A DNA stretch of 13,035 nt from Akkermansia sp. (GCA_020047775.1 JAIFNK010000152.1:1-13035); one strand, 5' to 3'; positions 1 through 7,015 are shown, numbered from the stretch's first letter. Notes: a model not told the origin generated them from the letters alone. A program made the numbers and translations.

Positions 1-375
1 TTTGAAAATTTGGTTCTACGGGGACAAGCGCCACGAGGCGGGCAAGGCGCTTGGGTGTTAGGTCAGAGTAGGTGAGCTTTCCTTGTTCAATACCGGAGCT
101 GGTGCGGTGTGAATGCGGATGACGTGCGGCGAATCTTGCAAGTAGCCATGTCCGCAGACCATTTCATTTGCTTGGGTCAAAAGGATTCGTAGCCGAGAAG
201 CCGGAGAACTTCGTTTTTCAAAATAGGTTGGCATGTTCAACGCTATTGGTTGGCGCGTGGGTTCATGTTCTCAACTGATCGGCGTATTCTTGAACGATTC
301 GCGCCGCATCAATGTTTTGGGTTTGAATTGTATAATCTGAGCGTGATCGGTCTGGGTCGTGGACCGTGCGACGGT
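1..375. other. No confident gene; possible transposase remnant on minus strand
   Basis: No reading frame here has convincing protein character. On the minus strand, one frame open from about base 157 down to the left edge reads SDLTPKRLARLVALVP. From memory this resembles a segment of IS91-type (Y2) transposases, but the frame has a stop upstream and no clear start, so at best it is a decayed fragment continuing to the left. A 60-codon minus frame at 58-240 was also considered and has no recognisable features. Bases 241-375 are the downstream flank of the immunity-like gene and show nothing I can name. Confidence 0.2.
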
Positions 376-684
376 TTATTCCATAAGTCCTGCACGGGTC
401 GCGCTCTCCCTGAGTCTGACAATCCATTGATTTTCGGAACTTTTAAGGCATTCACGAATTGGCCATCCAGGAGCCGTCTCAATTAGGTGGAGAAGTGTCC
501 ATGCGATTCCGTAACAATCGTCGGGGCCAAAAAGCCGACAAAGAATACGAGCCTCGTCATCTGATACTGGCTTTGATATTTGATTTAGCAACTGCTCCTG
601 ACGTTGAAGATTATAGTCCTCTGCTGTTTGGCTTTCCGGTAACGGACCAAGTTTTTCAAGTTCCAAAATTTCAGTTCTGATCAT
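376..684 (-). CDS. Putative immunity protein of the orphan RHS toxin tip
   Basis: A 102-residue, soluble-looking, mildly acidic protein with no signal peptide or membrane segment. It carries a compact conserved-looking core, SDDEARILCRLFGPDDCYG followed by an aromatic/leucine helix (AWTLLHLIE) and a PGWP turn. I cannot assign a named immunity family. The role is inferred from position. The ATG lies 12 bases downstream of the stop of the toxin-like ORF on the same strand, the usual place for the cognate immunity gene of a polymorphic toxin, where it binds the toxin domain in the cytoplasm and neutralises it. Sampled sequence here is only about 42 percent GC against about 67 percent in the primase gene, as is common for exchangeable toxin/immunity cassettes. 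It ends in TAA, and no upstream Shine-Dalgarno is obvious. Confidence 0.65.
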   Translation of the reverse strand: MIRTEILELEKLGPLPESQTAEDYNLQRQEQLLNQISKPVSDDEARILCRLFGPDDCYGIAWTLLHLIETAPGWPIRECLKSSENQWIVRLRESATRAGLME

Positions 685-696
685 ACTAATATTGCG

Positions 697-1215
697 TTAA
701 GGTTTTGTAAGTAACTGCGGAAAGTTTGTGCGATAGTATTCAAGCAAGTCCTGCAAACCGGCGTTGTATTGACTTCCAGTCAACTTCCGGACATCTTTAA
801 TATCTTTGTAAAGTATTGATCTGAATCCTAACTCGGCTTCTTCTTGAGCAAGAATCCTCCCCTTCGTTCCATAATTTCTGGTAAGCACATGAATTTCCTG
901 AGGGAGCATCAATGCTCCTCCATCTCCGTATTCCGTAAGCCTTAATGCAGCTTGTGGCATGTGGTGGGGAGTTAGCTGATCCCCTGTAACACGAAGTCCA
1001 TCCAATTCACGGAAGCTGCCTGCACGGCCAGGAAATAGTTCCCCTGTCCACATTGCGCCTGGTCCACCTCGGTACCCGGCGGGAAAACCGGGAATCAACT
1101 CCCCGGCGGCAACACGGTAGTTTAGGGGATTGAGTCGTGGTGCCAGTTTGACTGACCAGCCGGGAGCGTTGGCGAAGGCGGCTTTGCTTTGAAGGACTGC
1201 CTCGGGCATGAGCAT
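697..1215 (-). CDS. RHS-type C-terminal toxin-like domain with LTPHHMPQ motif, cut off by a stop codon
   Basis: 172 residues from ATG at 1215, although the frame stays open upstream to the TAA at 1276-1278. The N-terminal part (to about residue 75) is a glycine/proline-rich linker. The C-terminal part holds LTPHHMPQ (H84, H85), a GDGGALML segment, an H109/R113 pair, a DIKDVR helix (D138, D141) and a final LLEYYRTNFPQLL. From memory this layout recurs at the C-terminus of RHS and other polymorphic toxins. The paired histidines suggest a metal-dependent or hydrolytic toxin, possibly a nuclease, but the activity is unproven. It is in the same frame as the RHS tail upstream (1276-2034), so it is most simply the toxin half of one gene broken by a nonsense codon. 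It could still be made alone by re-initiation at the MLM start. A probable immunity gene follows 12 bases later. Confidence 0.6.
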   Translation of the reverse strand: MLMPEAVLQSKAAFANAPGWSVKLAPRLNPLNYRVAAGELIPGFPAGYRGGPGAMWTGELFPGRAGSFRELDGLRVTGDQLTPHHMPQAALRLTEYGDGGALMLPQEIHVLTRNYGTKGRILAQEEAELGFRSILYKDIKDVRKLTGSQYNAGLQDLLEYYRTNFPQLLTKP

Positions 1216-1275
1216 GGCCGCAGCGAGAGAAGCGCCTTGTGCGAACGACCGTTGCCCGTAGGAATACTTTTCATT

Positions 1276-2034
1276 TTATCTTTTGTTGAATTCCGCGAAC
1301 GAACTCTGGACGGAGGACGAGCCGGGATTACCCAAGGCAATCATTGAATTGAGGTTGAGACGGAAGGTGTCGAAAATCAGGGAACGTGTTGTGTTTGAGC
1401 CGTTTGCTCTACCGCTTCCTTCCGGTCCATTGCCGGGAATGGTATTGATGATTCCCACTGCGGCGGATGACAATACACCGGCTGCGGAAACATAGCCGCT
1501 ATGATTGAGGGCCACGCTTCCAACTTCTTGATAGTATGCTCCGATCTGTTCGTCTTCCGCAGCGCCGGAATTGGGTAGAACTCCATCAGTCACCATTGCG
1601 CGGATGATGTCCGCATTCATGTTCGAGCTGAAGTTACCCGATCGCATCCACTCTCTTATGTGTTCATCGAAAACCTTGCCTTGTGCATCGGTCATCCATT
1701 TTGGGGCCAATCCATCAACATCAACATAATTGATCGGATCGCCGCCGGTGAGACGATATAGGTTGAGATCTTCTTTTTCTCCTAACGGGTCACGACTGAG
1801 CCAGTCTGGGATACCCGACGCGGTTCGTTGTCGGTCAAGGGTTTGTGGCCGACTCGGTTTGATCGACATAGTCACATCCGCCCCGACGAGGATGCGCGGC
1901 GGGAGGAAATTTGCCGGGTCGCGGACTTCCGGGCCGAGGTTTGCTAGGCCGTAGGCACCTTGTAACAGGCAGAGCCACGCGAAGAGCACGCCCGCAAGGG
2001 CGGCTTTCAGGTGGCGGGTGGACGGCTGGAACAC
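1276..2034 (-). pseudogene. Core-less RHS tail with signal-peptide-like start (orphan tip)
   Basis: From a GTG at 2034 the frame begins with basic residues and a hydrophobic stretch (LAGVLFAWLCLLQGAYG), which looks like a signal peptide. A short linker leads straight into LSRDPLGEKEDLNLYRLTGG and DPINYVDVDGLA, the end of an RHS core. The YD-repeat shell that should precede this (1000 or more residues) is missing. After the border comes a private region of about 150 residues (KWMTDAQGKVFDEHIREW and on) ending in NKR-TAA. The same frame continues after that TAA into the toxin domain at 697-1215, so the two pieces together would form one protein of about 445 residues. TTG at 2049 is an alternative start. 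The border matches that of the large RHS gene in this window in protein (GGDPINYVDVxGLA) but clearly differs in DNA, so it is not a recent copy. Likely a displaced toxin tip, now probably inactive. Confidence 0.6.
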
Positions 2035-2058
2035 GCCGCAGCGTAGCAACCCGAAGCG

Positions 2059-2075
2059 GGCGGCTAAAGAAGGAA
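2059..2075 (+). repeat. 17-bp dispersed repeat, copy 1 (next to integrase stop)
   Basis: GGCGGCTAAAGAAGGAA sits two bases beyond the integrase stop codon. The same 17 bases occur exactly, on the other strand, at 4984-5000 inside the primase gene. Shorter versions lie at 3588-3598 (CTAAAGAAGGA, plus strand) and 5028-5037 (GCTAAAGAAG, plus strand). All lie within the primase-integrase module. Function unknown; a protein-binding or end sequence of the element is possible. Confidence 0.55.
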
Positions 2076-2077
2076 GT

Positions 2078-3196
2078 TTACGGATGCGGCGGTTGATCCG
2101 GCGCGTTCTCCGCGTCTTGGGCGTTGTCCTGGGAGGGGCGTTCGGGGAGCGGTCTGCGCTTTTCGGCGGGGTGGCTTTTGGCGTGGATTTCCTTGAGCTT
2201 GGTGATGCTCGTCTTGGTGTAAATGGCGGTGGTTTCCAGGCTTTCGTGGCCGAGGATGGCTTGGATGTAGCGGATGTCCGCACCGCCTTCTAACATGTGG
2301 GTGGCGCAGGTATGGCGGATGAGGTGGCAGCTTCCGGCGCGGCCGATGTCGGCATTTTTGATGAACTTGCTCACCATGCGGCTGAGGGTGTCGGGGTTGA
2401 AGCCCTCGCCGTAGCTGGTGAGGAAGAGGATGGCGGAGGGGCCGAGGGCGAGCCGGGGGCGGGCTTGGTCGAGGTAGCGGGTGATCCACTCCAGCGCGTC
2501 GCGGCCGATGGGCACGACGCGGTCTTTTTTGCCTTTGCCCTGGCGCACGCGCAGGGTGCCGCGCTCGTGGTTGATGTCGGTGATTTCGAGGTGGACGAGT
2601 TCGGCGCGGCGCACGCCGGTGCTGTAAAAAACTTCCAGCATGGCGCGGTCGCGCAGGCCTAACGGATCGGTGACGTCGGGGAGGTTGAGAACGGCGTCGA
2701 TCTGGCCGATGGCGAGGGCCTCGTCGTGAAGGCGTTTTTCGAGGCGCGGCAGTTCGAGTTCGCTGGCGGGGTTGGCGGTGATGATGCCGCGCCGGGTCAT
2801 CCAGGCGAAGTATAGCTTGATAATGGTGATGTAGCCGCGCTGGGTGGTGGCGGTGAGGGGCTTGCCGTTGGCTTTGCGGTGGCGGTGGATTTCGCGCTGA
2901 TAGGCTTCGAGCACGGCCATGGTGATTTCCTTGGGGTCGGTGAGTTCGCGGGCGGCGGTCCAGGCGATGAAGTCGCGGAGTTTCTGGCGGGTGCCGTTGA
3001 TGGAGCTTTTGGAGTAGTTGCGCACGTCGAGGTTCTGGAGGTAGCGGGTCAGCTCGCCTTCGAGGGTGCCGGGGGTTCCGGCGGGTTCCCATTCGGGCGG
3101 CAGTCCGCCGCGCTTTTCCTTGGCGCGGTGGCGGATGTGGCGGGCGGTCTGGTATCCTTTGTGGGGTGGTTTGCGGGGCTTGCGGTGTTCTTCCAT
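2078..3196 (-). CDS. Tyrosine recombinase/integrase (XerC/D-like)
   Basis: 372 residues, ATG start. It should cut and rejoin DNA at specific sites through a 3'-phosphotyrosine intermediate. About 45 extra basic residues precede a SAM-like core-binding domain (roughly residues 44-145, with the YLQNL and SKSSINGTRQKL helices). The catalytic domain follows at about 155-340. All active-site residues are visible with XerD-like spacing: R196 in TGVRRAEL, K221 in GKGKKDR, H291 and R294 in HLIRH, H317 in LGHES and Y326 in TAIYTK. The insert typical of integron IntI integrases, between the second and third boxes, is absent, so it is not a classical IntI. A basic, proline-rich tail of about 30 residues ends the protein. 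It lies downstream of the primase on the same strand, after a 162-base gap holding a strong inverted repeat with repeated CGAAG words, which is a likely binding site. It probably mobilises the module. Confidence 0.93.
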   Translation of the reverse strand: MEEHRKPRKPPHKGYQTARHIRHRAKEKRGGLPPEWEPAGTPGTLEGELTRYLQNLDVRNYSKSSINGTRQKLRDFIAWTAARELTDPKEITMAVLEAYQREIHRHRKANGKPLTATTQRGYITIIKLYFAWMTRRGIITANPASELELPRLEKRLHDEALAIGQIDAVLNLPDVTDPLGLRDRAMLEVFYSTGVRRAELVHLEITDINHERGTLRVRQGKGKKDRVVPIGRDALEWITRYLDQARPRLALGPSAILFLTSYGEGFNPDTLSRMVSKFIKNADIGRAGSCHLIRHTCATHMLEGGADIRYIQAILGHESLETTAIYTKTSITKLKEIHAKSHPAEKRRPLPERPSQDNAQDAENAPDQPPHP

Positions 3197-3252
3197 GGCG
3201 GTGCGGTGGTTATTACGATGATGGGGCGGGCGGCGGCTCCGGTGATGTGCTT

Positions 3253-3357
3253 GGCTCGAAGGCTCGAAGTTTGTCTAAAGCGTTGTTTTGCAGGGGTTTA
3301 ACTTCGTGATCGGGCAATCACGAAGCGGCTCGAAGCGGGCTGTTTTCGCTCGAAGCG
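3253..3357. repeat. Cluster of GCTCGAAG / CGAAGCG words around an inverted repeat
   Basis: The gap between the integrase start and the primase stop carries GCTCGAAG four times (from 3254, 3262, 3328 and 3348) and CGAAGCG three times (from 3321, 3331 and 3351). The CGAAGCG copies are 10 and 20 bases apart, that is, one and two helical turns. All read in the same direction. They flank the 3302-3325 inverted repeat on both sides. Such phased repeats next to a recombinase gene are typical of arm-type protein-binding sites or of iterons; which applies here is inference. Confidence 0.6.
3302..3325. other. 9-6-9 inverted repeat, candidate recombinase core site
   Basis: CTTCGTGAT, then the spacer CGGGCA, then ATCACGAAG: perfect 9-bp arms around 6 bp. 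Tyrosine recombinase core sites (dif, loxP and phage att cores) have inverted binding arms of about 9-13 bp around a 6-8 bp crossover region, and this one lies between the integrase gene and the primase gene. No T-run follows on either strand, so it is a poor intrinsic terminator. Confidence 0.5.
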
Positions 3358-3358
3358 C

Positions 3359-6250
3359 TCATCGTAGTGGTGGATTTTCCACGGCGCGGCGGCGGAGTAC
3401 GGCGGGATCGAGCAGGCCGATGCGGGCGGTTCCTTCCGGGGTGGCGGGGTCGATGAGCAGTTCGTAAAGGAAGCCGATTCCCTGGCGACCCTGGCGGCGG
3501 GCGAGGTATTCCATTTCCTCAAGCTTGCCCATGTGGGTGCGGGTCTGGAACTCGCTCCAGCCGATTTGCTGGCGGACTTCCCGGCGACTAAAGAAGGATG
3601 AGCCTGGAGCCGGTTTGACTGATGGTGGATCGGTTTTTGTTTCGGCGGATTTTTGGGCGACGAGTGACTTGATGGATTCTAGCAGGCGGCGGGTTTGTGG
3701 CGGGAGTTCGTCGAGGCTGTGGCCTAACACTTCGGGGGCGATGGCGTTGGCGGCCTCGATGTCCTCGATGGTGACGGGCAGCATTTCAACCAGGCGACCG
3801 CCACGGGTTTTGCCGGTGATGGTGGGGCGGGCGTGCTGGTGGAGAAGGGCGATGCTCTTGATGAGGGCGAGGTATTTGGTGTGGTCGCGCCGCGTGCGGG
3901 TGCGCTCGGCGGTGAAGGTGAGGGCGGCGGCGAAGGGGTTGGCGACTTTGATCGGCCGCAAGGTGCGTTGGAAGTTCTTGAGCAGGGCGAAGGTGTCGCC
4001 GCATTCCTCGGCTTGGAGGATGCCTGCGGGGGTTTCGGCGTGGCGCTGGGCGGTCTGGATGGCCTCGGTCTGGGCGCGGGATTCATCGACGGAGAGGACA
4101 AGGCAGCGGTTCATGAGTTCCTCGTCGATGTCCACGGAGGTGGTTGTTAGGACGATGGCGGCGGGGCCTTCGACGTGGTATTCTTCGGTTTTCATGCGCC
4201 CGGTGGTGACATCCTTGCCGGTGCTGGCGATGGTTAGCTCACCTTCGGATTGAAGGAGTTTGAGGGCGTAGGAGGCTTTTTGCGCGCCTTCTTCCTCGAC
4301 GATGGCGAGCACCTTGTTTTTGAGGCTGCGCTCGGCCATGTAGTAGAGGCTCTGGCCGGTCATGGCGGAGTATTTGACCTGTTCCCCGGCGGGGAAGAGG
4401 GCGAGCACGGCTTCCATGAGGGTGGTTTTTCCCGCCGCGCTGGTGCTCTGGATGACGGCGGCGAGCGGCTTGGGCAGGAGCCGCGAGGTGGCGCAAAGAT
4501 AGATGGCCATGGCGTTGGCGCGTTCGCCAACAAGGCCGGAGGCGGCGAGCGCGTCGCCGATGCGCCGCAGCAGGTCGGGGGCGCGGGCGAAGTCGAGCGC
4601 GGCGCGTTGCTCTTCCTGGCTGAGTTCGGGTTCGCTGTCCGCCTCTTCGATTGGCGAGGCAAGGCGTTGTTCCTGGATGGTTTCAAGGGCGAGAAGCAGG
4701 CGGCCGAGATCGGCCTTGACGGTGTCCTTATCGACGGGGGCTTCCTCGGCGGCGCGTTCGGCGAAGCGGCGGCGCTCGCCGTCGCGGTAAAGGTCGAGAC
4801 TGTCGATGTGCATGGAGCCGTCCGCGCACGCGAGACGCAGGGTGATTTTCATGACTTCCAGCCCGTTGTTGCGGAACAGCCCGCCGACGCGGTAGGCGCG
4901 TCCGTCGAATGTTAGTTCGTGGTGCTCGCCCTTGCACACGGGAACGGCTGCGGTAGCAGGAACATGGAGGGCATCGAGGGCCTTTCCTTCTTTAGCCGCC
5001 TCTTCAACCGGCTCAACCGGTTCAGCAGCTAAAGAAGAAGCTACTTGTACTTTTGATACGATGCTTGCCGTAGGTGCCGCGCTGTCGATGGCTGGAGACA
5101 CCTCCGGCTTTGGTGACTCCTCCGGCGGCGGCGCGATTTCCGGGACGGCGCTAACGGCTCCCATCCATTCGGCGGAACGGACGGCGGCTTTCAATGCCTC
5201 GCCGCCACGGTCCAGGGCGAAGGAGTTGGCGTCACTGCCCCAGGGGAAGCGGATGCGGTGGCATTCGATGCCGACGGTTTGCAAGCGCCGCGCCGCTTCC
5301 TGCACGGCTTTTTGCCCGGCTTCGTCGGCATCGAAGGCGAGGCGCACCGATTCGACTCCGGCGCTTTTGATCGCCTCGAAGAGTTCGGCGGTGAAGTTGG
5401 CGGTGCCGAAGGTGCAGGTGGCCGCTTCCATCCCGTGGCGGACGAAGGTCATGGCATCGAGGATGCTTTCACAGAGGATGATTTCCCGGCTTGTTAGGGC
5501 TTCCGGATTGAAGACACCGGCGAGCGGTCGCGCCAGATAGAGGTGGCGGATTTCCTTTGAAATGTTCGCCTCGATGCGCCGCCCGTAGATCTGGCGCGGA
5601 GTGCCATGGACATCGCAGAGGGGCACCGTCACGCAGCCCACCAGATGCTCGTGGCCGGTCCGCTTGCGAAACACTCCCAACGCCTTGAGCCTGTCGCGCA
5701 GCTCGGCCCCCTCCTTGCTGGAACGCGGCGGGACACGCAGCCCGAGCGTGCGGTCTGCGAAGCCGATGCGGAACCGCGCCACCAGCTCCGGGCATCCCAG
5801 CCCGCGTTTTTCAAGGTATTCCATCCCGTCGGGATGATGGGTGAAGCGTTCCTGATAGTAGGCGATGACCTGCCCGAGCGCCTCGGCATCGCCCGCCGTG
5901 TCACTCACCGGGCAAGGCAGCTTGCGGGTGTTTGGCGTGCGCCGGTAGGAAGTCGCCGCAACTCCCCCGCCATCGGTTAGAAGCTCCACCGCGTGGCGGA
6001 AGCTGATGCCGTCGTATTTTTCCACGAACTGGATGACGTTGCCCGCCGCGCCGCAGGACATGCAGCGGAACAAGCCTTTTTCCGGGGTGACGATGAGGTT
6101 GGGCGTGTGCTTGTCCTCGTGGAACGGGCACAGGCCGACGAGGTTGCCGCCGCCGTGTTTTTCAAGCGCGATGCCACGGGCGCGGATCACGGCGGCGAGA
6201 TCGACCGTGGCCTTGATGTGTTCGAGCTGTTCGTCGGAGATTCTTGCCAT
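3359..6250 (-). CDS. Multidomain primase-ATPase (CHC2 zinc finger, Toprim, P-loop ATPase, winged helix)
   Basis: 963 residues. Residues 1-95 form a DnaG-type CHC2 zinc finger with ligands C41, H44, C63 and C66 (CPFH...CMSC). Residues 125-345 are the primase core with a Toprim domain: E261 in CESILDAM, and D307 and D309 in AFDADEAG. After a proline/glutamate-rich linker (370-435) comes an ATPase. Its Walker-A-like loop is STSAAGKTT (K608, T609), its Walker-B-like strand is VLAIVEEEG (E652-E654), its sensor-like strand is AIVLTTTSVDIDEE, and a possible arginine finger is R715. Residues 885-935 resemble a winged helix. It probably primes, and perhaps unwinds, DNA for self-replication of a mobile element. 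DnaG proper is near 600 residues and lacks this ATPase. The gene starts 11 bases after the 129-aa gene and has no clear Shine-Dalgarno. From memory, similar CHC2-Toprim-ATPase proteins occur beside tyrosine recombinases in integrated elements. Confidence 0.9.
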   Translation of the reverse strand: MARISDEQLEHIKATVDLAAVIRARGIALEKHGGGNLVGLCPFHEDKHTPNLIVTPEKGLFRCMSCGAAGNVIQFVEKYDGISFRHAVELLTDGGGVAATSYRRTPNTRKLPCPVSDTAGDAEALGQVIAYYQERFTHHPDGMEYLEKRGLGCPELVARFRIGFADRTLGLRVPPRSSKEGAELRDRLKALGVFRKRTGHEHLVGCVTVPLCDVHGTPRQIYGRRIEANISKEIRHLYLARPLAGVFNPEALTSREIILCESILDAMTFVRHGMEAATCTFGTANFTAELFEAIKSAGVESVRLAFDADEAGQKAVQEAARRLQTVGIECHRIRFPWGSDANSFALDRGGEALKAAVRSAEWMGAVSAVPEIAPPPEESPKPEVSPAIDSAAPTASIVSKVQVASSLAAEPVEPVEEAAKEGKALDALHVPATAAVPVCKGEHHELTFDGRAYRVGGLFRNNGLEVMKITLRLACADGSMHIDSLDLYRDGERRRFAERAAEEAPVDKDTVKADLGRLLLALETIQEQRLASPIEEADSEPELSQEEQRAALDFARAPDLLRRIGDALAASGLVGERANAMAIYLCATSRLLPKPLAAVIQSTSAAGKTTLMEAVLALFPAGEQVKYSAMTGQSLYYMAERSLKNKVLAIVEEEGAQKASYALKLLQSEGELTIASTGKDVTTGRMKTEEYHVEGPAAIVLTTTSVDIDEELMNRCLVLSVDESRAQTEAIQTAQRHAETPAGILQAEECGDTFALLKNFQRTLRPIKVANPFAAALTFTAERTRTRRDHTKYLALIKSIALLHQHARPTITGKTRGGRLVEMLPVTIEDIEAANAIAPEVLGHSLDELPPQTRRLLESIKSLVAQKSAETKTDPPSVKPAPGSSFFSRREVRQQIGWSEFQTRTHMGKLEEMEYLARRQGRQGIGFLYELLIDPATPEGTARIGLLDPAVLRRRAVENPPLR
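4984..5000 (-). repeat. 17-bp dispersed repeat, copy 2 (inside primase linker)
   Basis: An exact inverted copy of the 2059-2075 repeat. It lies in the low-complexity linker region of the primase (codons for EAAKEGK). Another 10-bp copy in opposite orientation (GCTAAAGAAG, 5028-5037) lies 27 bases further, so this stretch also forms a 10-bp inverted repeat with a 31-base loop. The copies are read in different frames, so they are not a protein-level repeat. Confidence 0.5.
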
Positions 6251-6261
6251 GTGGTTAAAAG

Positions 6262-6651
6262 TTATTTGTTAGAAGTTATTGGTGAAGATGGCGCTTCGCG
6301 CTGTTGCTCGCGGTTCCACTTGGCACGCATGGACTTCCAGCGCGGCGAGTCGGGGTAATGTTCGTCGCGTTCCCATGGATCGGAGCGCAGGCCGTCGGTG
6401 GTTAGAAGCCACTGCCACCGCGCTGCCGTGCGGGCCGGATGTTTCAAGGCACGGGCGAGCATCGCCCGGCCCGCGTCGCCCCAGCCGCATTCGGCCATCA
6501 ACCGCCAACACCAGCAATGCTGGTCCGCCTCGCGCATCACCGCCCGGCCAAGACTGGCGAGGTCGGCGGCAAGTCCGCGCTCCAGGGCGAAGCGTTGCCA
6601 GTCATCCCACGGCCAGCAGCCGGGGGCGGGAAAATCGGAAGGCTCGTTCAT
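6262..6651 (-). CDS. Hypothetical protein, 129 aa, in the primase operon
   Basis: A soluble-looking, tryptophan-rich protein (about ten Trp) whose family I do not recognise. The N-terminus is WPWDDWQRFALERGLAADL. The middle has a Cys/Trp cluster (HCWCWRLMAECGWGDAGRAML) and the C-terminus is basic and polar (SMRAKWNREQQRE). No signal peptide, membrane segment or catalytic motif is visible. Its ATG overlaps the stop of the upstream 81-aa gene as ATGA (6648-6651), and its stop is 11 bases before the primase start, so the three are almost certainly translated from one message. Context suggests an accessory role in replication or maintenance of the module, which is inference only. Confidence 0.75.
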   Translation of the reverse strand: MNEPSDFPAPGCWPWDDWQRFALERGLAADLASLGRAVMREADQHCWCWRLMAECGWGDAGRAMLARALKHPARTAARWQWLLTTDGLRSDPWERDEHYPDSPRWKSMRAKWNREQQREAPSSPITSNK

Positions 6652-6893
6652 GATTTCGGGGGTAAGGGATTGGGCAAAGGTTGATGGGCGCGGATGAGCT
6701 CAAGCATGCCTTCGACCTCGCCAAGGATGAGTCCCGCCGCACCGGTCAGGGTGCGGTCGCGCAGGTGACCCGAATCGCCGGAGGCACCGACGACTTCGAG
6801 CAGGTCGGCCACCGCGGTGATTCGCTCCAGCGCGTCTTGTAAGCCGTCCACAAGATCGGGCGGCAGGAATGGCGGAGGCGTGGAGCGAAACAT
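6648..6893 (-). CDS. Hypothetical small protein, 81 aa, first gene of the primase operon
   Basis: I chose the ATG at 6893 (MFRSTPPPFLPPDLVDGL). The frame is open further upstream to an ATG at 6971, but that extension would run through the divergent promoter and its dyad and looks non-coding. The protein has a proline-rich start, a helix with an acidic face (LVDGLQDALERITAVADLLE), a Gly/Ser/His turn (GASGDSGHLRDRT), a second helix (GLILGEVEGMLELI) and a proline-rich end. It is not recognised. The pattern suits a small helical-hairpin protein. It is coupled to the 129-aa gene by an ATGA overlap. It starts about 122 bases from the start of the divergent regulator, so it is probably controlled by it. 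Confidence 0.65.
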   Translation of the reverse strand: MFRSTPPPFLPPDLVDGLQDALERITAVADLLEVVGASGDSGHLRDRTLTGAAGLILGEVEGMLELIRAHQPLPNPLPPKS

Positions 6894-6945
6894 GGCGGCA
6901 AAAAAACGTGTCAAGTCTGCGGATGATTTTTGGACTCGCCGCGAT

Positions 6946-6962
6946 ATTGTAGCATTGCTACA
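6946..6962. promoter_or_regulatory. Divergent promoter region with operator-like dyad
   Basis: TGTAGC-ATT-GCTACA (6948-6962) is a perfect 6-bp dyad with a 3-bp spacer in the gap between the divergent regulator and the primase operon. On the minus strand its left half contributes to TACAAT (6946-6951), a good -10 box about 50 bases ahead of the 81-aa start; the matching -35 is weak. For the regulator, CATAAT at 6991-6996 could serve as a -10. A repressor on the dyad would block the operon promoter. This is a likely binding site of the XRE protein, by inference. Confidence 0.5.
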
Positions 6963-7015
6963 CAACGGCAAGCCAAATGTTCCAACACTTCATAATCATG
7001 CGCTATAACGACGAC

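Noticed and set aside
1122..1340. Small frame with an ATG just after the TAA at 1276 (MKSIPTGNGRS)
   Set aside because: It runs out of frame with the toxin domain and has low-complexity content. The in-frame reading continuing into the toxin is far more convincing.
2064..3092. A 342-codon minus-strand frame overlapping the integrase
   Set aside because: It is an Arg/Pro/His-rich shadow of the integrase in another frame; the integrase frame has all catalytic residues.
2078..3196. Integrase as an integron IntI
   Set aside because: The IntI-specific insert before the HxxR box is absent, and the spacing is that of ordinary XerC/D-like recombinases.
3302..3325. Inverted repeat as an intrinsic terminator of the primase operon
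   Set aside because: No T-run follows the stem on either strand, and the 6-bp spacer plus flanking repeats fit a recombinase site better.
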